This document shows positions 1 through 6,110 of a stretch of DNA of 13,690 nucleotides, in pieces (position 1 is the stretch's first letter; each line of letters starts with the position of its first letter). The translations under genes were made by a program, and so were the position numbers. The notes beneath the pieces are model-generated. The model had not been told where the DNA came from. It did no database searches and saw only the letters and a list, made by a program, of their open reading frames with translations. This DNA comes from an uncultured Ruminococcus sp. (GTDB lineage: Bacteria > Bacillota > Clostridia > Oscillospirales > Ruminococcaceae). The stretch is from contig CALGTT010000385.1 in the NCBI GenBank assembly GCA_937901485.1, positions 1 through 13,690 of the forward strand, given 5' to 3'.

Positions 1-651
1 CCGTGGGCATATGAAGAAGATACACCGGACGATCCGGAAAATGCATGTGCAGTGCTCCGCTTCTTCACAAAGCTCAAAGGCAGACTGATGCCGTATCTCT
101 ACGCGCAGGCTGTCAGGACTTCTGTGACCGGCGTGCCGATGATGCGTGCAATGGTCATTGACTATGCGGATGATCCGGCGTGTCTGTATCTCGACCGGCA
201 GTACATGCTCGGTGATGACCTGCTGTGTGCACCGGTCATGAACGCCGAGGGCACTGCGGACGTTTACCTGCCCAAGGGCAAGTGGACGGACATCCTCACG
301 GGCGAGGTCTATGAGGGCGGCAGGTATATCAGAAGAACTTGTAATTTCCTCGAAATGCCCATCCTTGCAAAGCCCAATTCCATCGTGACCTATGGTCAGT
401 TTGAGAAGGATGTGGTCTACGATTATGTACAGGGCGCAAATGCAGTCATCTATGGTCTGGAGGACGGCGGCTGTGCGCAGACCTCCGTTTATAACAGCAG
501 CGCGGATCTCGCGGTAACGATCAGAGCGCAGAGATGCGGCGATACTGTAAAGGTCACGGCATCTGCAACCAATCAAACATTCACCGTTTCCCTTGCCGGC
601 ACGGACAGGTGCGTGACAATGGGCAATGGTGTGACAGAAGCAACGCTTTAA
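1..651 (+). CDS. yicI: Alpha-xylosidase, GH31 family (YicI type), C-terminal part
   Basis: The reading frame is open from base 1, so the 5' part, including the catalytic barrel core, lies outside the window; 216 residues are visible. The visible start is PWAYEED followed by VLRFFTKLKGRLMPYLY, then PMMRAM, DDPACLYLDRQYMLGDDLLCAPV and YLPKGKWTDILTGE. These closely follow the end of the barrel and the proximal beta domain of E. coli YicI-like enzymes, which release xylose from alpha-xylosides such as xyloglucan oligosaccharides. The last ~90 residues are a beta-rich C-terminal domain. No signal peptide can be judged. The stop is 18 bases before the next start, so it is probably co-transcribed with the PH-domain gene. 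Another GH31 specificity is possible because the catalytic residues are not visible. Confidence 0.88.
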   Translation, partial: PWAYEEDTPDDPENACAVLRFFTKLKGRLMPYLYAQAVRTSVTGVPMMRAMVIDYADDPACLYLDRQYMLGDDLLCAPVMNAEGTADVYLPKGKWTDILTGEVYEGGRYIRRTCNFLEMPILAKPNSIVTYGQFEKDVVYDYVQGANAVIYGLEDGGCAQTSVYNSSADLAVTIRAQRCGDTVKVTASATNQTFTVSLAGTDRCVTMGNGVTEATL

Positions 652-652
652 C

Positions 653-661
653 AGAAAGGAG
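653..661 (+). promoter_or_regulatory. Ribosome binding site of the PH-domain gene
   Basis: AGAAAGGAG lies 8 bases before the ATG at 670. The stretch from here to the start, agaaaggagctgcaattatg, is nearly repeated before the next gene (1077-1098), which helps fix the start of that gene. Confidence 0.75.
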
Positions 662-669
662 CTGCAATT

Positions 670-1056
670 ATGGCAGACTATGGCATTAAAGATTGTGTAT
701 GGACGGACAAGAAGCGGACGATCTTCGGATTGCCGATCTCTTTCACCCGCTATTTTCTGACACCCACCAAATTCATCAGCCGCGTCGGTTTCCTCAACGT
801 TACCGAGGAGGAGATCGACCTGTACAAGATCACGGACAAGAAGATCAACCTCCCCATCTGGCAGCGCATGTTCGGCTGCGGTACTGTAACCATTTTCAGC
901 CGTGACACCGACGAGCCGGAAAAGCAGGTGTACAGCATCAAGAATCCGCGCGAATTTTCCGATCTGCTCGACCAGTATGTTTCCGAACACCGCGACCGCT
1001 ACGGTATCCGCGGACGCGACATGCTCAACATCACGGACTGTGACTGCGTAGAATAA
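670..1056 (+). CDS. Bacterial PH domain protein (bPH_2/DUF304-like)
   Basis: This 128-residue soluble protein has one recognisable domain at about residues 25-102: RYFLTPTKFISRVGFLNVTEEEIDLYKI, then LPIWQRMFGCGTVTIFS and a final NPREFSDLL. This is the usual pattern of bacterial pleckstrin-homology-like domains (YdbS/YvbH type): 'Y-LT-', an L/RI strand, 'QR-FG-GTV' and 'I-NP-EF'. No membrane helix is present, unlike many family members. The acidic, Cys-containing tail (DCDCVE) is not part of the domain. The function of such stand-alone PH domains is unknown. The start is supported by AGAAAGGAG 8 bases upstream. It sits 18 bases after the GH31 gene and 39 bases before the FkbM gene, so it is likely in the same operon. 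Confidence 0.82.
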   Translation: MADYGIKDCVWTDKKRTIFGLPISFTRYFLTPTKFISRVGFLNVTEEEIDLYKITDKKINLPIWQRMFGCGTVTIFSRDTDEPEKQVYSIKNPREFSDLLDQYVSEHRDRYGIRGRDMLNITDCDCVE

Positions 1057-1076
1057 CACAAGGGCGATATGCCGAA

Positions 1077-1086
1077 AGAAAGGAAG
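1077..1086 (+). promoter_or_regulatory. Ribosome binding site that decides the FkbM start
   Basis: AGAAAGGAAG lies 9 bases before the ATG at 1096. The earlier in-frame ATG at 1069 has only a weak AGGG 4 bases upstream. The 1077-1098 stretch copies the translation leader of the previous gene almost base for base, which favours 1096. Confidence 0.7.
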
Positions 1087-1095
1087 CTGCAATAT

Positions 1096-2205
1096 ATGAA
1101 TGTCACCGCATTCCCCCCCAAGGGCGCAGGTCTTGAGAGCCTGATCACTGAAAGAAAATCCTGCTGGGAACGCCTGAAGGCTGAAAAACGCCCCATCTTC
1201 ATCTATGGCATGGGCGACGGCGCAATGAAAATTATGGCTGTATTCCGTGAATACGGCATTCCGGTTGCAGGTATCTTTGCAAGCGATGATTTTGTCAGGG
1301 GACATTCCTTTGCCGGCTACCGTGTTCACAAGCTCTCCGAAATCGAGGAGATGGTGGAGGATTTCGTCATTGTGCTCGCCTTTGCTGCCGGCTATCCGGA
1401 GCTGGTGGAATATATCCGCGCACTCTCCAGAAAGCACACCCTCTATGTGCCGGATGTTCCCGTCATCGGTACGGGACTGTTTACCTATGACTACTGCATG
1501 GAACATCTGCAGGAGCTGAATGCCGTTTACAGAAGTCTGGCGGATGATGAATCCCGCCGCGTGTTCCTCAACGTCATCCAGTTCAAGATCAGCGGCAATA
1601 TCAGCTATCTCGATGCGGTCACGGAAGAACCGGAGGCGATCTACCGCCAGATCCTCAAACCCAACCGCAACGAAACCTTTGTTGATCTCGGCGCATACAA
1701 CGGTGATACCATCCGCGAACTGCTTTCCTATACGGGGGGCGGGTACTTTGCCGTTCACGCAATGGAGCCGGACAGAAAGAATTTCAAGAAGCTGCGTGCC
1801 TATATCGAGGAAAATGATATGAAGCGCGTCAATGCCTACCAGTGCGCTGCATGGTGTACTGACGCAGAGCTGCCGTTCAGCGCAAAGTCCGGCAGACAGT
1901 CCGTGCTCTCCCCCGGCGGTCAGCTCATGACTGCCCGCAGCGTGGACAGTATTTTGCAGAATCAGCCTGCCACCATCCTAAAAATGGATGTGGAGGGCTT
2001 TGAGCGCGAAGCACTCTGGGGTGCTGCCAAGACCATCACCCATCATGCCCCCAAGCTTGTGGTGGCAATGTACCACCGCAACGAGGACATCTTCGAGCTG
2101 CCGCTGCTCGTGAAAAAACTTAACCCGAAATATAAGATCTACATCCGTCACAGGCTTTACATCCCGGCTTGGGAAACCAATCTGTATGCTGTGGCTGAAT
2201 CGTAG
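1096..2205 (+). CDS. FkbM-family SAM-dependent methyltransferase
   Basis: This 369-residue protein has two parts. Residues ~34-65 (IFIYGMGDGAMKI followed by GIPVAGIFASDDF) look like a Rossmann-type nucleotide-binding unit, as found at the N-terminus of some sugar-modifying proteins. Residues ~190-345 are an FkbM methyltransferase domain: VDLGAYNGDT (196-205) is the SAM-binding motif I, MEPD follows, and KMDVEGFE (296-303) is the family signature. FkbM enzymes O-methylate sugars or natural products; the substrate here is unknown. An upstream ATG at 1069 would add nine residues but has a poor ribosome site. The gene is last in its unit, with a strong terminator starting 10 bases after the stop. 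The next operon encodes glycan synthesis, so a sugar substrate is a reasonable inference. Confidence 0.87.
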   Translation: MNVTAFPPKGAGLESLITERKSCWERLKAEKRPIFIYGMGDGAMKIMAVFREYGIPVAGIFASDDFVRGHSFAGYRVHKLSEIEEMVEDFVIVLAFAAGYPELVEYIRALSRKHTLYVPDVPVIGTGLFTYDYCMEHLQELNAVYRSLADDESRRVFLNVIQFKISGNISYLDAVTEEPEAIYRQILKPNRNETFVDLGAYNGDTIRELLSYTGGGYFAVHAMEPDRKNFKKLRAYIEENDMKRVNAYQCAAWCTDAELPFSAKSGRQSVLSPGGQLMTARSVDSILQNQPATILKMDVEGFEREALWGAAKTITHHAPKLVVAMYHRNEDIFELPLLVKKLNPKYKIYIRHRLYIPAWETNLYAVAES

Positions 2206-2215
2206 TCCCCTTTTG

Positions 2216-2247
2216 GCTGCCGCATCTTCCCTGCGGCAGCTTTTTTT
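2216..2247 (+). terminator. Rho-independent terminator after the FkbM gene
   Basis: A perfect 9-bp stem, GCTGCCGCA (2216-2224) with TGCGGCAGC (2232-2240), closes a 7-base loop and is followed by seven T residues (2241-2247). It is a textbook intrinsic terminator separating the GH31-PH-FkbM unit from the glycan operon. Confidence 0.95.
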
Positions 2248-2315
2248 GCAGAACAAAAGCTGTAAAACTGTCAATTTCTACATGGTTTAGCTCTGGAATC
2301 CTGTAATTTTTACCA

Positions 2316-2345
2316 TTGACAATTTACAGAGAGTTGTGATATAAT
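2316..2345 (+). promoter_or_regulatory. SigA-type promoter of the UAP/glycan operon (extended -10)
   Basis: TTGACA (2316-2321) and TATAAT (2340-2345) are both perfect consensus boxes, 18 bases apart. A TGA directly before the -10 (TG at 2337-2338) makes it an extended -10. The expected transcription start is near 2352, giving a leader of about 80 bases. Confidence 0.92.
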
Positions 2346-2364
2346 TATTTTAAACATATCCGTA

Positions 2365-2410
2365 AGCAGATTTCTGCTAAAAAACGTCCGGAACGGTAAA
2401 TCCGTCCGGT
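2365..2410 (+). other. Two small hairpins in the 5' leader of the UAP gene
   Basis: AGCAG (2365-2369) pairs with CTGCT (2374-2378). Further on, CCGGAACGG (2388-2396) pairs with CCGTCCGG (2402-2409) apart from one bulged base. Both lie between the predicted transcription start and the ribosome site, so they could stabilise or regulate the mRNA. No T-run follows, and no known riboswitch class is recognisable. Confidence 0.5.
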
Positions 2411-2432
2411 CAGAACAATAAGGAGAATTATT

Positions 2433-3665
2433 ATGGATTTGAATCAGGCTAAGGAAAAGCTGACCGCCTGCGGTCAGACACAGCTTCTGAACTGGTATGA
2501 CACACTGACCGAACACGAACAGGATGCATTGCTGGAACAGATCGCAGATCTGGATCTCAATCTTCTGGATGTGTTCGCTGATTATCTGAATGAGGGTGAA
2601 GCAGAGCGCGGCACACTTGCACCGCTGGGTGCACTGACGCTCTCTGAAATTGCTGAAAACTTTGCAAAATTCGACGCAGCAGGTCTGGATGCCATCCGTC
2701 AGGGCAAGGTCGGTGCTGTCCTGCTTGCAGGCGGCATGGGCACGCGTCTGGGCTTTGACAAGCCCAAGGGCATGTTCGATATCGGCGTAAATAAGCCGCT
2801 TTATATTTTTGAATGCCTCATCCGCAATCTGCTGGAGGTCGTTGACCGCGCAGGAGCGTATGTGCCGCTGTTCATCATGACCAGCGAAAAGAACGATGAG
2901 GATACCCGCGCATTCTTCAAGGAAATGAATTATTTCGGCTATAATGCGGAATATGTGCACTTCTTCATTCAGGAAATGGCTCCCGCAGTGGATGAGAACG
3001 GCAACATCCTGCTCGAAGAAAAGGGCAGAATCGCTGCCTCCCCCAACGGCAACGGCGGCTGGTACTCCTCCATGATCAAGGCAGGTCTGCAGCCCGTGCT
3101 GAACAAGGAAGGCATTGAGTGGCTGAACGTCTTTGCAGTGGACAATGTGCTCCAGAGAATCGCAGATCCCGTATTTGTGGGCGCGACCATCCTCTCCGGT
3201 GCGACCTCCGGCAGCAAGGTAGTCAGCAAGTCCGCGCCTGAGGAGCGCGTTGGTGTGCTCTGTCTGGAAGACGGCACGCCCTCCATCGTGGAATACTACG
3301 AAATGACAGAAGAAATGATCAACAGCCGTGAACCCGACGGCAGACTTTCCTATAACTACGGCGTGATCCTGAACTATCTGTTCCGCACGGATCACCTCGA
3401 ACGCATCGCGGGCAACAACATGCCCATTCATGTGGTACATAAGAAAGTGCCGTATATCAACGAAAACGGTGATCTGGTAAAGCCGAAGAAGGAAAACGCC
3501 TATAAGTTTGAAACCCTCGTGCTGGACATGATCCACATGCAGGAAAAATGCCTCTCCTTTGAGGTGGACAGACAGCGTGAATTTGCACCGGTCAAGAATG
3601 CAACGGGTGTAGATTCCGTGGAATCCGCAAGAGAACTGCTGCGTCTGAACGGCACAGAGCTGTGA
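2433..3665 (+). CDS. UDP-sugar pyrophosphorylase, UDPGP type 1 (UAP1-like)
   Basis: This 410-residue nucleotidyltransferase should join UTP to a sugar 1-phosphate, giving a UDP-sugar and pyrophosphate. LAGGMGTRLG (98-107) and PKG (111-113) form the nucleotide-binding loop. NGNGGWY (205-211) and AVDNVLQRIADP (235-246) match the GNGG-Y and VDN-L-DP signatures of eukaryotic UAP1-type UDP-GlcNAc/GalNAc pyrophosphorylases better than those of UDP-glucose pyrophosphorylases. Most bacteria use GlmU or GalU instead, so this is the eukaryote-like family. An N-terminal helical segment (~1-90) is also family-typical. The start has AAGGAG 8 bases upstream. The stop overlaps the GTG start of the next gene by four bases. 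GlcNAc-1-P or GalNAc-1-P is the most likely substrate, but Glc-1-P cannot be excluded. Confidence 0.9.
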   Translation: MDLNQAKEKLTACGQTQLLNWYDTLTEHEQDALLEQIADLDLNLLDVFADYLNEGEAERGTLAPLGALTLSEIAENFAKFDAAGLDAIRQGKVGAVLLAGGMGTRLGFDKPKGMFDIGVNKPLYIFECLIRNLLEVVDRAGAYVPLFIMTSEKNDEDTRAFFKEMNYFGYNAEYVHFFIQEMAPAVDENGNILLEEKGRIAASPNGNGGWYSSMIKAGLQPVLNKEGIEWLNVFAVDNVLQRIADPVFVGATILSGATSGSKVVSKSAPEERVGVLCLEDGTPSIVEYYEMTEEMINSREPDGRLSYNYGVILNYLFRTDHLERIAGNNMPIHVVHKKVPYINENGDLVKPKKENAYKFETLVLDMIHMQEKCLSFEVDRQREFAPVKNATGVDSVESARELLRLNGTEL

Positions 3666-4999
3666 TTCTCGATCCGAAATATGCATCTGCGCTGGGGGCA
3701 TATCCGCCCTTTGCGCAGACTGCTGAAAAGCTGCTCCCGCAGACGGACAGCGTTCATGCAGGAGTCACCGTGCAGGTCACTGCGCCCGTGCTCTTTGCCT
3801 ATGTGCTGCATGTGCTCCGCAGTGCTCAGAAAAAGGGCTTGAAACGGCTGTATTTTCTGGCGAGGGACGGCTATGTGATGCTGGAGATCGCACGCGAGAT
3901 TGCACAGCACCTCCCCGATGCGCCGGAGCTGCGCTACCTGTACTGCTCCCGCGCCTCCCTGCGGATGCCCTCCTATCACCGGATCGGAGAAGCCGAGATG
4001 ATGGATCTGCTCCTGCACCGCGGCACAAATCTCACGATCGGACATATACTTGACAGAGCTTCCCTGTCTTCTGCACAGCTTGCACAGGTGCTTGCAGAGC
4101 TGGGGGATGTGGATACGTCTGCGCCTCTTTTCGAAAACGATTTCGAAGATATTTGCAGAAAACTGCGCAATTCTGCTGTTTTTCGGGATGCGGTGCTGGA
4201 GAATTCCCGCAAAGCCCATACATCTGCAATGGCATATTTTGCACAGGAAGGACTGACGGACGGCACACCGTTCGGTATCGTGGATACTGGCTGGACGGGT
4301 TCGATGCAGCGGAGTCTGCGGCAGCTTTCCGAAGCGATCCCGCCGCTGACCGGCTTTTATTTTGGCATGTTTGCAAAGCCAAAGTCGGAGCAGGACGGCG
4401 TATATGATACATGGTACTTTTCCGCGGACAGCAGCATCAGCGTCCGCACCAAGTTTAATAATAATCTGTTTGAATGTCTCTGCGCCGCCCCGCACGGCAT
4501 GACCATCGGGTATGAACAGGATGCACAGCAGCGGATGATCCCCGTGTGCAAGCCCGTGATCGCCGATACAGCCATGATGAAGGCGGTGGAAACGCAGGTT
4601 TCCCTGTACAGAGCATTTGCCCGCCACTGCGCACCGCTGATCTCCGGTCAGGAGATCACGGATAACAGAATGCACGCCATCTGCCGGCAGCTCCTGCAAG
4701 GTCTGATGTACCGTCCCTCTGCGGACGAGGCAGAAGCCTTTGCCGTTTTCCGGTTCTGTGATGATGTCACGGAATCCTACAGCACCTCGCTGGTGCAGCA
4801 TGACTGCCGTCAGGTACTTCGTGAGCATATGCCGCTTGTCCGCATCCTGCGCAGGCTCTGCGGCAAAAAGCCATCCTCAGAGCTGTTCTGGAGCTACGGA
4901 ACGCTCGCCGTCAGCGGACTGCCGATGCAGACACTGCGCCGTTCTGCACTGCGGCTGTGGGATGTACTCCGCTGTATTCTGGATAAGGTCAAAGCCTGA
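3662..4999 (+). CDS. COG5610-like polysaccharide-locus protein
   Basis: This 445-residue protein of unknown activity starts on GTG in a GTGA overlap with the preceding stop, which implies translational coupling; no in-frame ATG lies nearby. Two motifs stand out: RLYFLARDGY (62-71) and FGIVDTGWTGSMQ (204-216). They are typical of COG5610 proteins ('predicted hydrolase, HAD superfamily') found in capsule and cell-wall-glycan clusters, often fused to or beside glycosyltransferases. A classical HAD DxDGT motif is not visible, so hydrolase activity is not established. The aspartates D69 and D208 are candidate catalytic residues. No signal peptide or clear membrane helix is seen. Its position between a UDP-sugar synthase and a GT2 enzyme supports a role in surface-glycan assembly. 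Confidence 0.75.
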   Translation: MILDPKYASALGAYPPFAQTAEKLLPQTDSVHAGVTVQVTAPVLFAYVLHVLRSAQKKGLKRLYFLARDGYVMLEIAREIAQHLPDAPELRYLYCSRASLRMPSYHRIGEAEMMDLLLHRGTNLTIGHILDRASLSSAQLAQVLAELGDVDTSAPLFENDFEDICRKLRNSAVFRDAVLENSRKAHTSAMAYFAQEGLTDGTPFGIVDTGWTGSMQRSLRQLSEAIPPLTGFYFGMFAKPKSEQDGVYDTWYFSADSSISVRTKFNNNLFECLCAAPHGMTIGYEQDAQQRMIPVCKPVIADTAMMKAVETQVSLYRAFARHCAPLISGQEITDNRMHAICRQLLQGLMYRPSADEAEAFAVFRFCDDVTESYSTSLVQHDCRQVLREHMPLVRILRRLCGKKPSSELFWSYGTLAVSGLPMQTLRRSALRLWDVLRCILDKVKA

Positions 5000-5069
5000 G
5001 CGAACATTTCTCTTGCAGCAATTCCGTATTTTGAGGTTACCTGAGAAAAACCATATCGGAGGGGAGATT

Positions 5070-5888
5070 ATGGAAAAACCACTGATTTCTGTCATTATGG
5101 GAGTTTACAACGCCAAGAAGAGACTTCTGGGGCTTGCAATTGACTCCATTCTGATGCAGACCTACACGAATTTTGAGTTCATCATCTGTGATGATGCATC
5201 CAACAACGGCACATCCCTGTGGCTTCAGGAATATGCCAAGCGCGACAGCCGTATCCGTATCCTGCGCAACCAACAGAATGAAAAGCTGGCGACCTCGCTG
5301 AACAAATGCATTGCAGCGGCAAGGGGAACATTTCTTGCACGGCAGGATGCCGATGACATTTCCGACCCTACCCGTCTGGAAAAGCAGCTCCGTTTTCTGC
5401 TGACACACAAGGACATTGACTTTGTGGGCAGCAACTGCAATCTGTACAACACCCACGATGGACTGACCGGTCAGCGGTTCATGCCGGAATTTCCGCAGGA
5501 CAAGGATTTTCTCTTTAATTCCCCGTTCATCCACGGCTCTCTCATGTTCCGCACTTCCTGCCTGAACACCAAATGCTGCTACCGCAAGAGCAAATGGACG
5601 AACCGCACAGAGGACTATGACCTGTTCATGCACATGTATTCGCTGGGCAAGCGCGGCGCAAATATTCAGGAAAACCTCTATACCTACCACTACGGCAGAC
5701 AGCAGAATCACATCTCCATGCGCTACCGTATGGATGAAATGGTGCTCCGCTATCAGGGCTTCCGCAAAATGGGACTTCTGCCGCAGGGCTATCCCTATGT
5801 GTTCAAGCCCGTGGTGCTTGGCTGCATCCCGGATAAGATGGTTTCCAAAATGCGCGATGCCCGCAATAATCTGGCGGTCGCAATGTGA
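5070..5888 (+). CDS. Family 2 glycosyltransferase
   Basis: This 272-residue GT-A glycosyltransferase transfers a sugar from a nucleotide donor. The N-terminus PLISVIMGVYNAKKRL is the GT2 nucleotide-binding start. DD at 41-42 and QDADD (92-96) are the UDP- and metal-binding aspartates. HGSLMFR (155-161) and TEDYDL (180-185) match the acceptor/catalytic-base region. No membrane helix follows, so it probably acts at the inner face of the membrane. The frame is open far upstream (to 4740) inside the previous gene, but the start at 5070 is chosen because GGAGGGGAG lies just before it and the GT2 fold begins there. The gene is 70 bases after the COG5610-like gene, last in the operon, and a terminator follows. 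Acceptor and donor sugars are unknown; UDP-GlcNAc or UDP-GalNAc would fit the first gene. Confidence 0.9.
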   Translation: MEKPLISVIMGVYNAKKRLLGLAIDSILMQTYTNFEFIICDDASNNGTSLWLQEYAKRDSRIRILRNQQNEKLATSLNKCIAAARGTFLARQDADDISDPTRLEKQLRFLLTHKDIDFVGSNCNLYNTHDGLTGQRFMPEFPQDKDFLFNSPFIHGSLMFRTSCLNTKCCYRKSKWTNRTEDYDLFMHMYSLGKRGANIQENLYTYHYGRQQNHISMRYRMDEMVLRYQGFRKMGLLPQGYPYVFKPVVLGCIPDKMVSKMRDARNNLAVAM

Positions 5889-5896
5889 TACATAAT

Positions 5897-5933
5897 TTGC
5901 ATCCTTGTCTTTTGACGGGGATGTAATTTTTTT
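5897..5933 (+). terminator. Rho-independent terminator of the glycan operon
   Basis: CATCCTTGTC (5900-5909) pairs with GACGGGGATG (5914-5923), with two G-T wobbles and a TTTT loop. The stem can extend by three more pairs through TTG/TAA. Seven T residues (5927-5933) follow. Confidence 0.88.
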
Positions 5934-5986
5934 GTCAAACAATATGTCATTTTCGCCAAAAACTACGCAAACACATACTCGCCCCA

Positions 5987-6015
5987 TTGACTTTGCGGAT
6001 AAAAACGGGTATAAT
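5987..6015 (+). promoter_or_regulatory. SigA-type promoter of the GGDEF/EAL operon
   Basis: TTGACT (5987-5992) and a perfect TATAAT (6010-6015) are separated by 17 bases. Transcription should start near 6022, giving a leader of about 90 bases before the ATG at 6111. Confidence 0.9.
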
Positions 6016-6045
6016 ATAAATAGGTTGCTGTTTTTTTCCGGTGCA

Positions 6046-6104
6046 CCGAAAAATTACGGCGTGATATTTTTCGGGAAAGGAGAGAACGCACCATCGGGTG
6101 GTGC
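6046..6104 (+). promoter_or_regulatory. Structured 5' leader with Shine-Dalgarno between two hairpins
   Basis: Hairpin A is a perfect 9-bp stem, CCGAAAAAT (6046-6054) with ATTTTTCGG (6066-6074). The ribosome site AAAGGAGAG (6076-6084) follows. Hairpin B, GCACCA (6088-6093) with TGGTGC (6099-6104), comes next, and the ATG is at 6111. The linear spacing from the AGGAG core to the ATG is 28 bases, too long for normal initiation. Folding hairpin B cuts it to about 9-11. A further GGTGCACC (6040-6047) could pair with either arm of hairpin B and compete with it. No known c-di-GMP riboswitch motif is recognisable. Confidence 0.6.
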
Positions 6105-6110
6105 ATCCAT

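Noticed and set aside
2310..3701. 463-codon antisense frame opposite the UAP-like gene (and similar long antisense frames at 3500-4828, 6306-7820, 9331-10413 and 11111-12781)
   Set aside because: Each lies wholly or almost wholly opposite a gene with clear family motifs. Their translations are rich in Cys and His and lack recognisable domains, as expected for shadows in GC-rich third-position DNA.
4740..5069. N-terminal extension of the GT2 protein
   Set aside because: The extension overlaps the end of the COG5610-like gene in another frame and shows no domain. GGAGGGGAG and the GT2 fold start both point to ATG 5070.
6022..6110. Cyclic-di-GMP riboswitch in the leader of the GGDEF/EAL gene
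   Set aside because: The leader is folded, but it is short and lacks the conserved core bases of the GEMM-I or class II c-di-GMP aptamers that I can recognise. Only a general structured leader is claimed.
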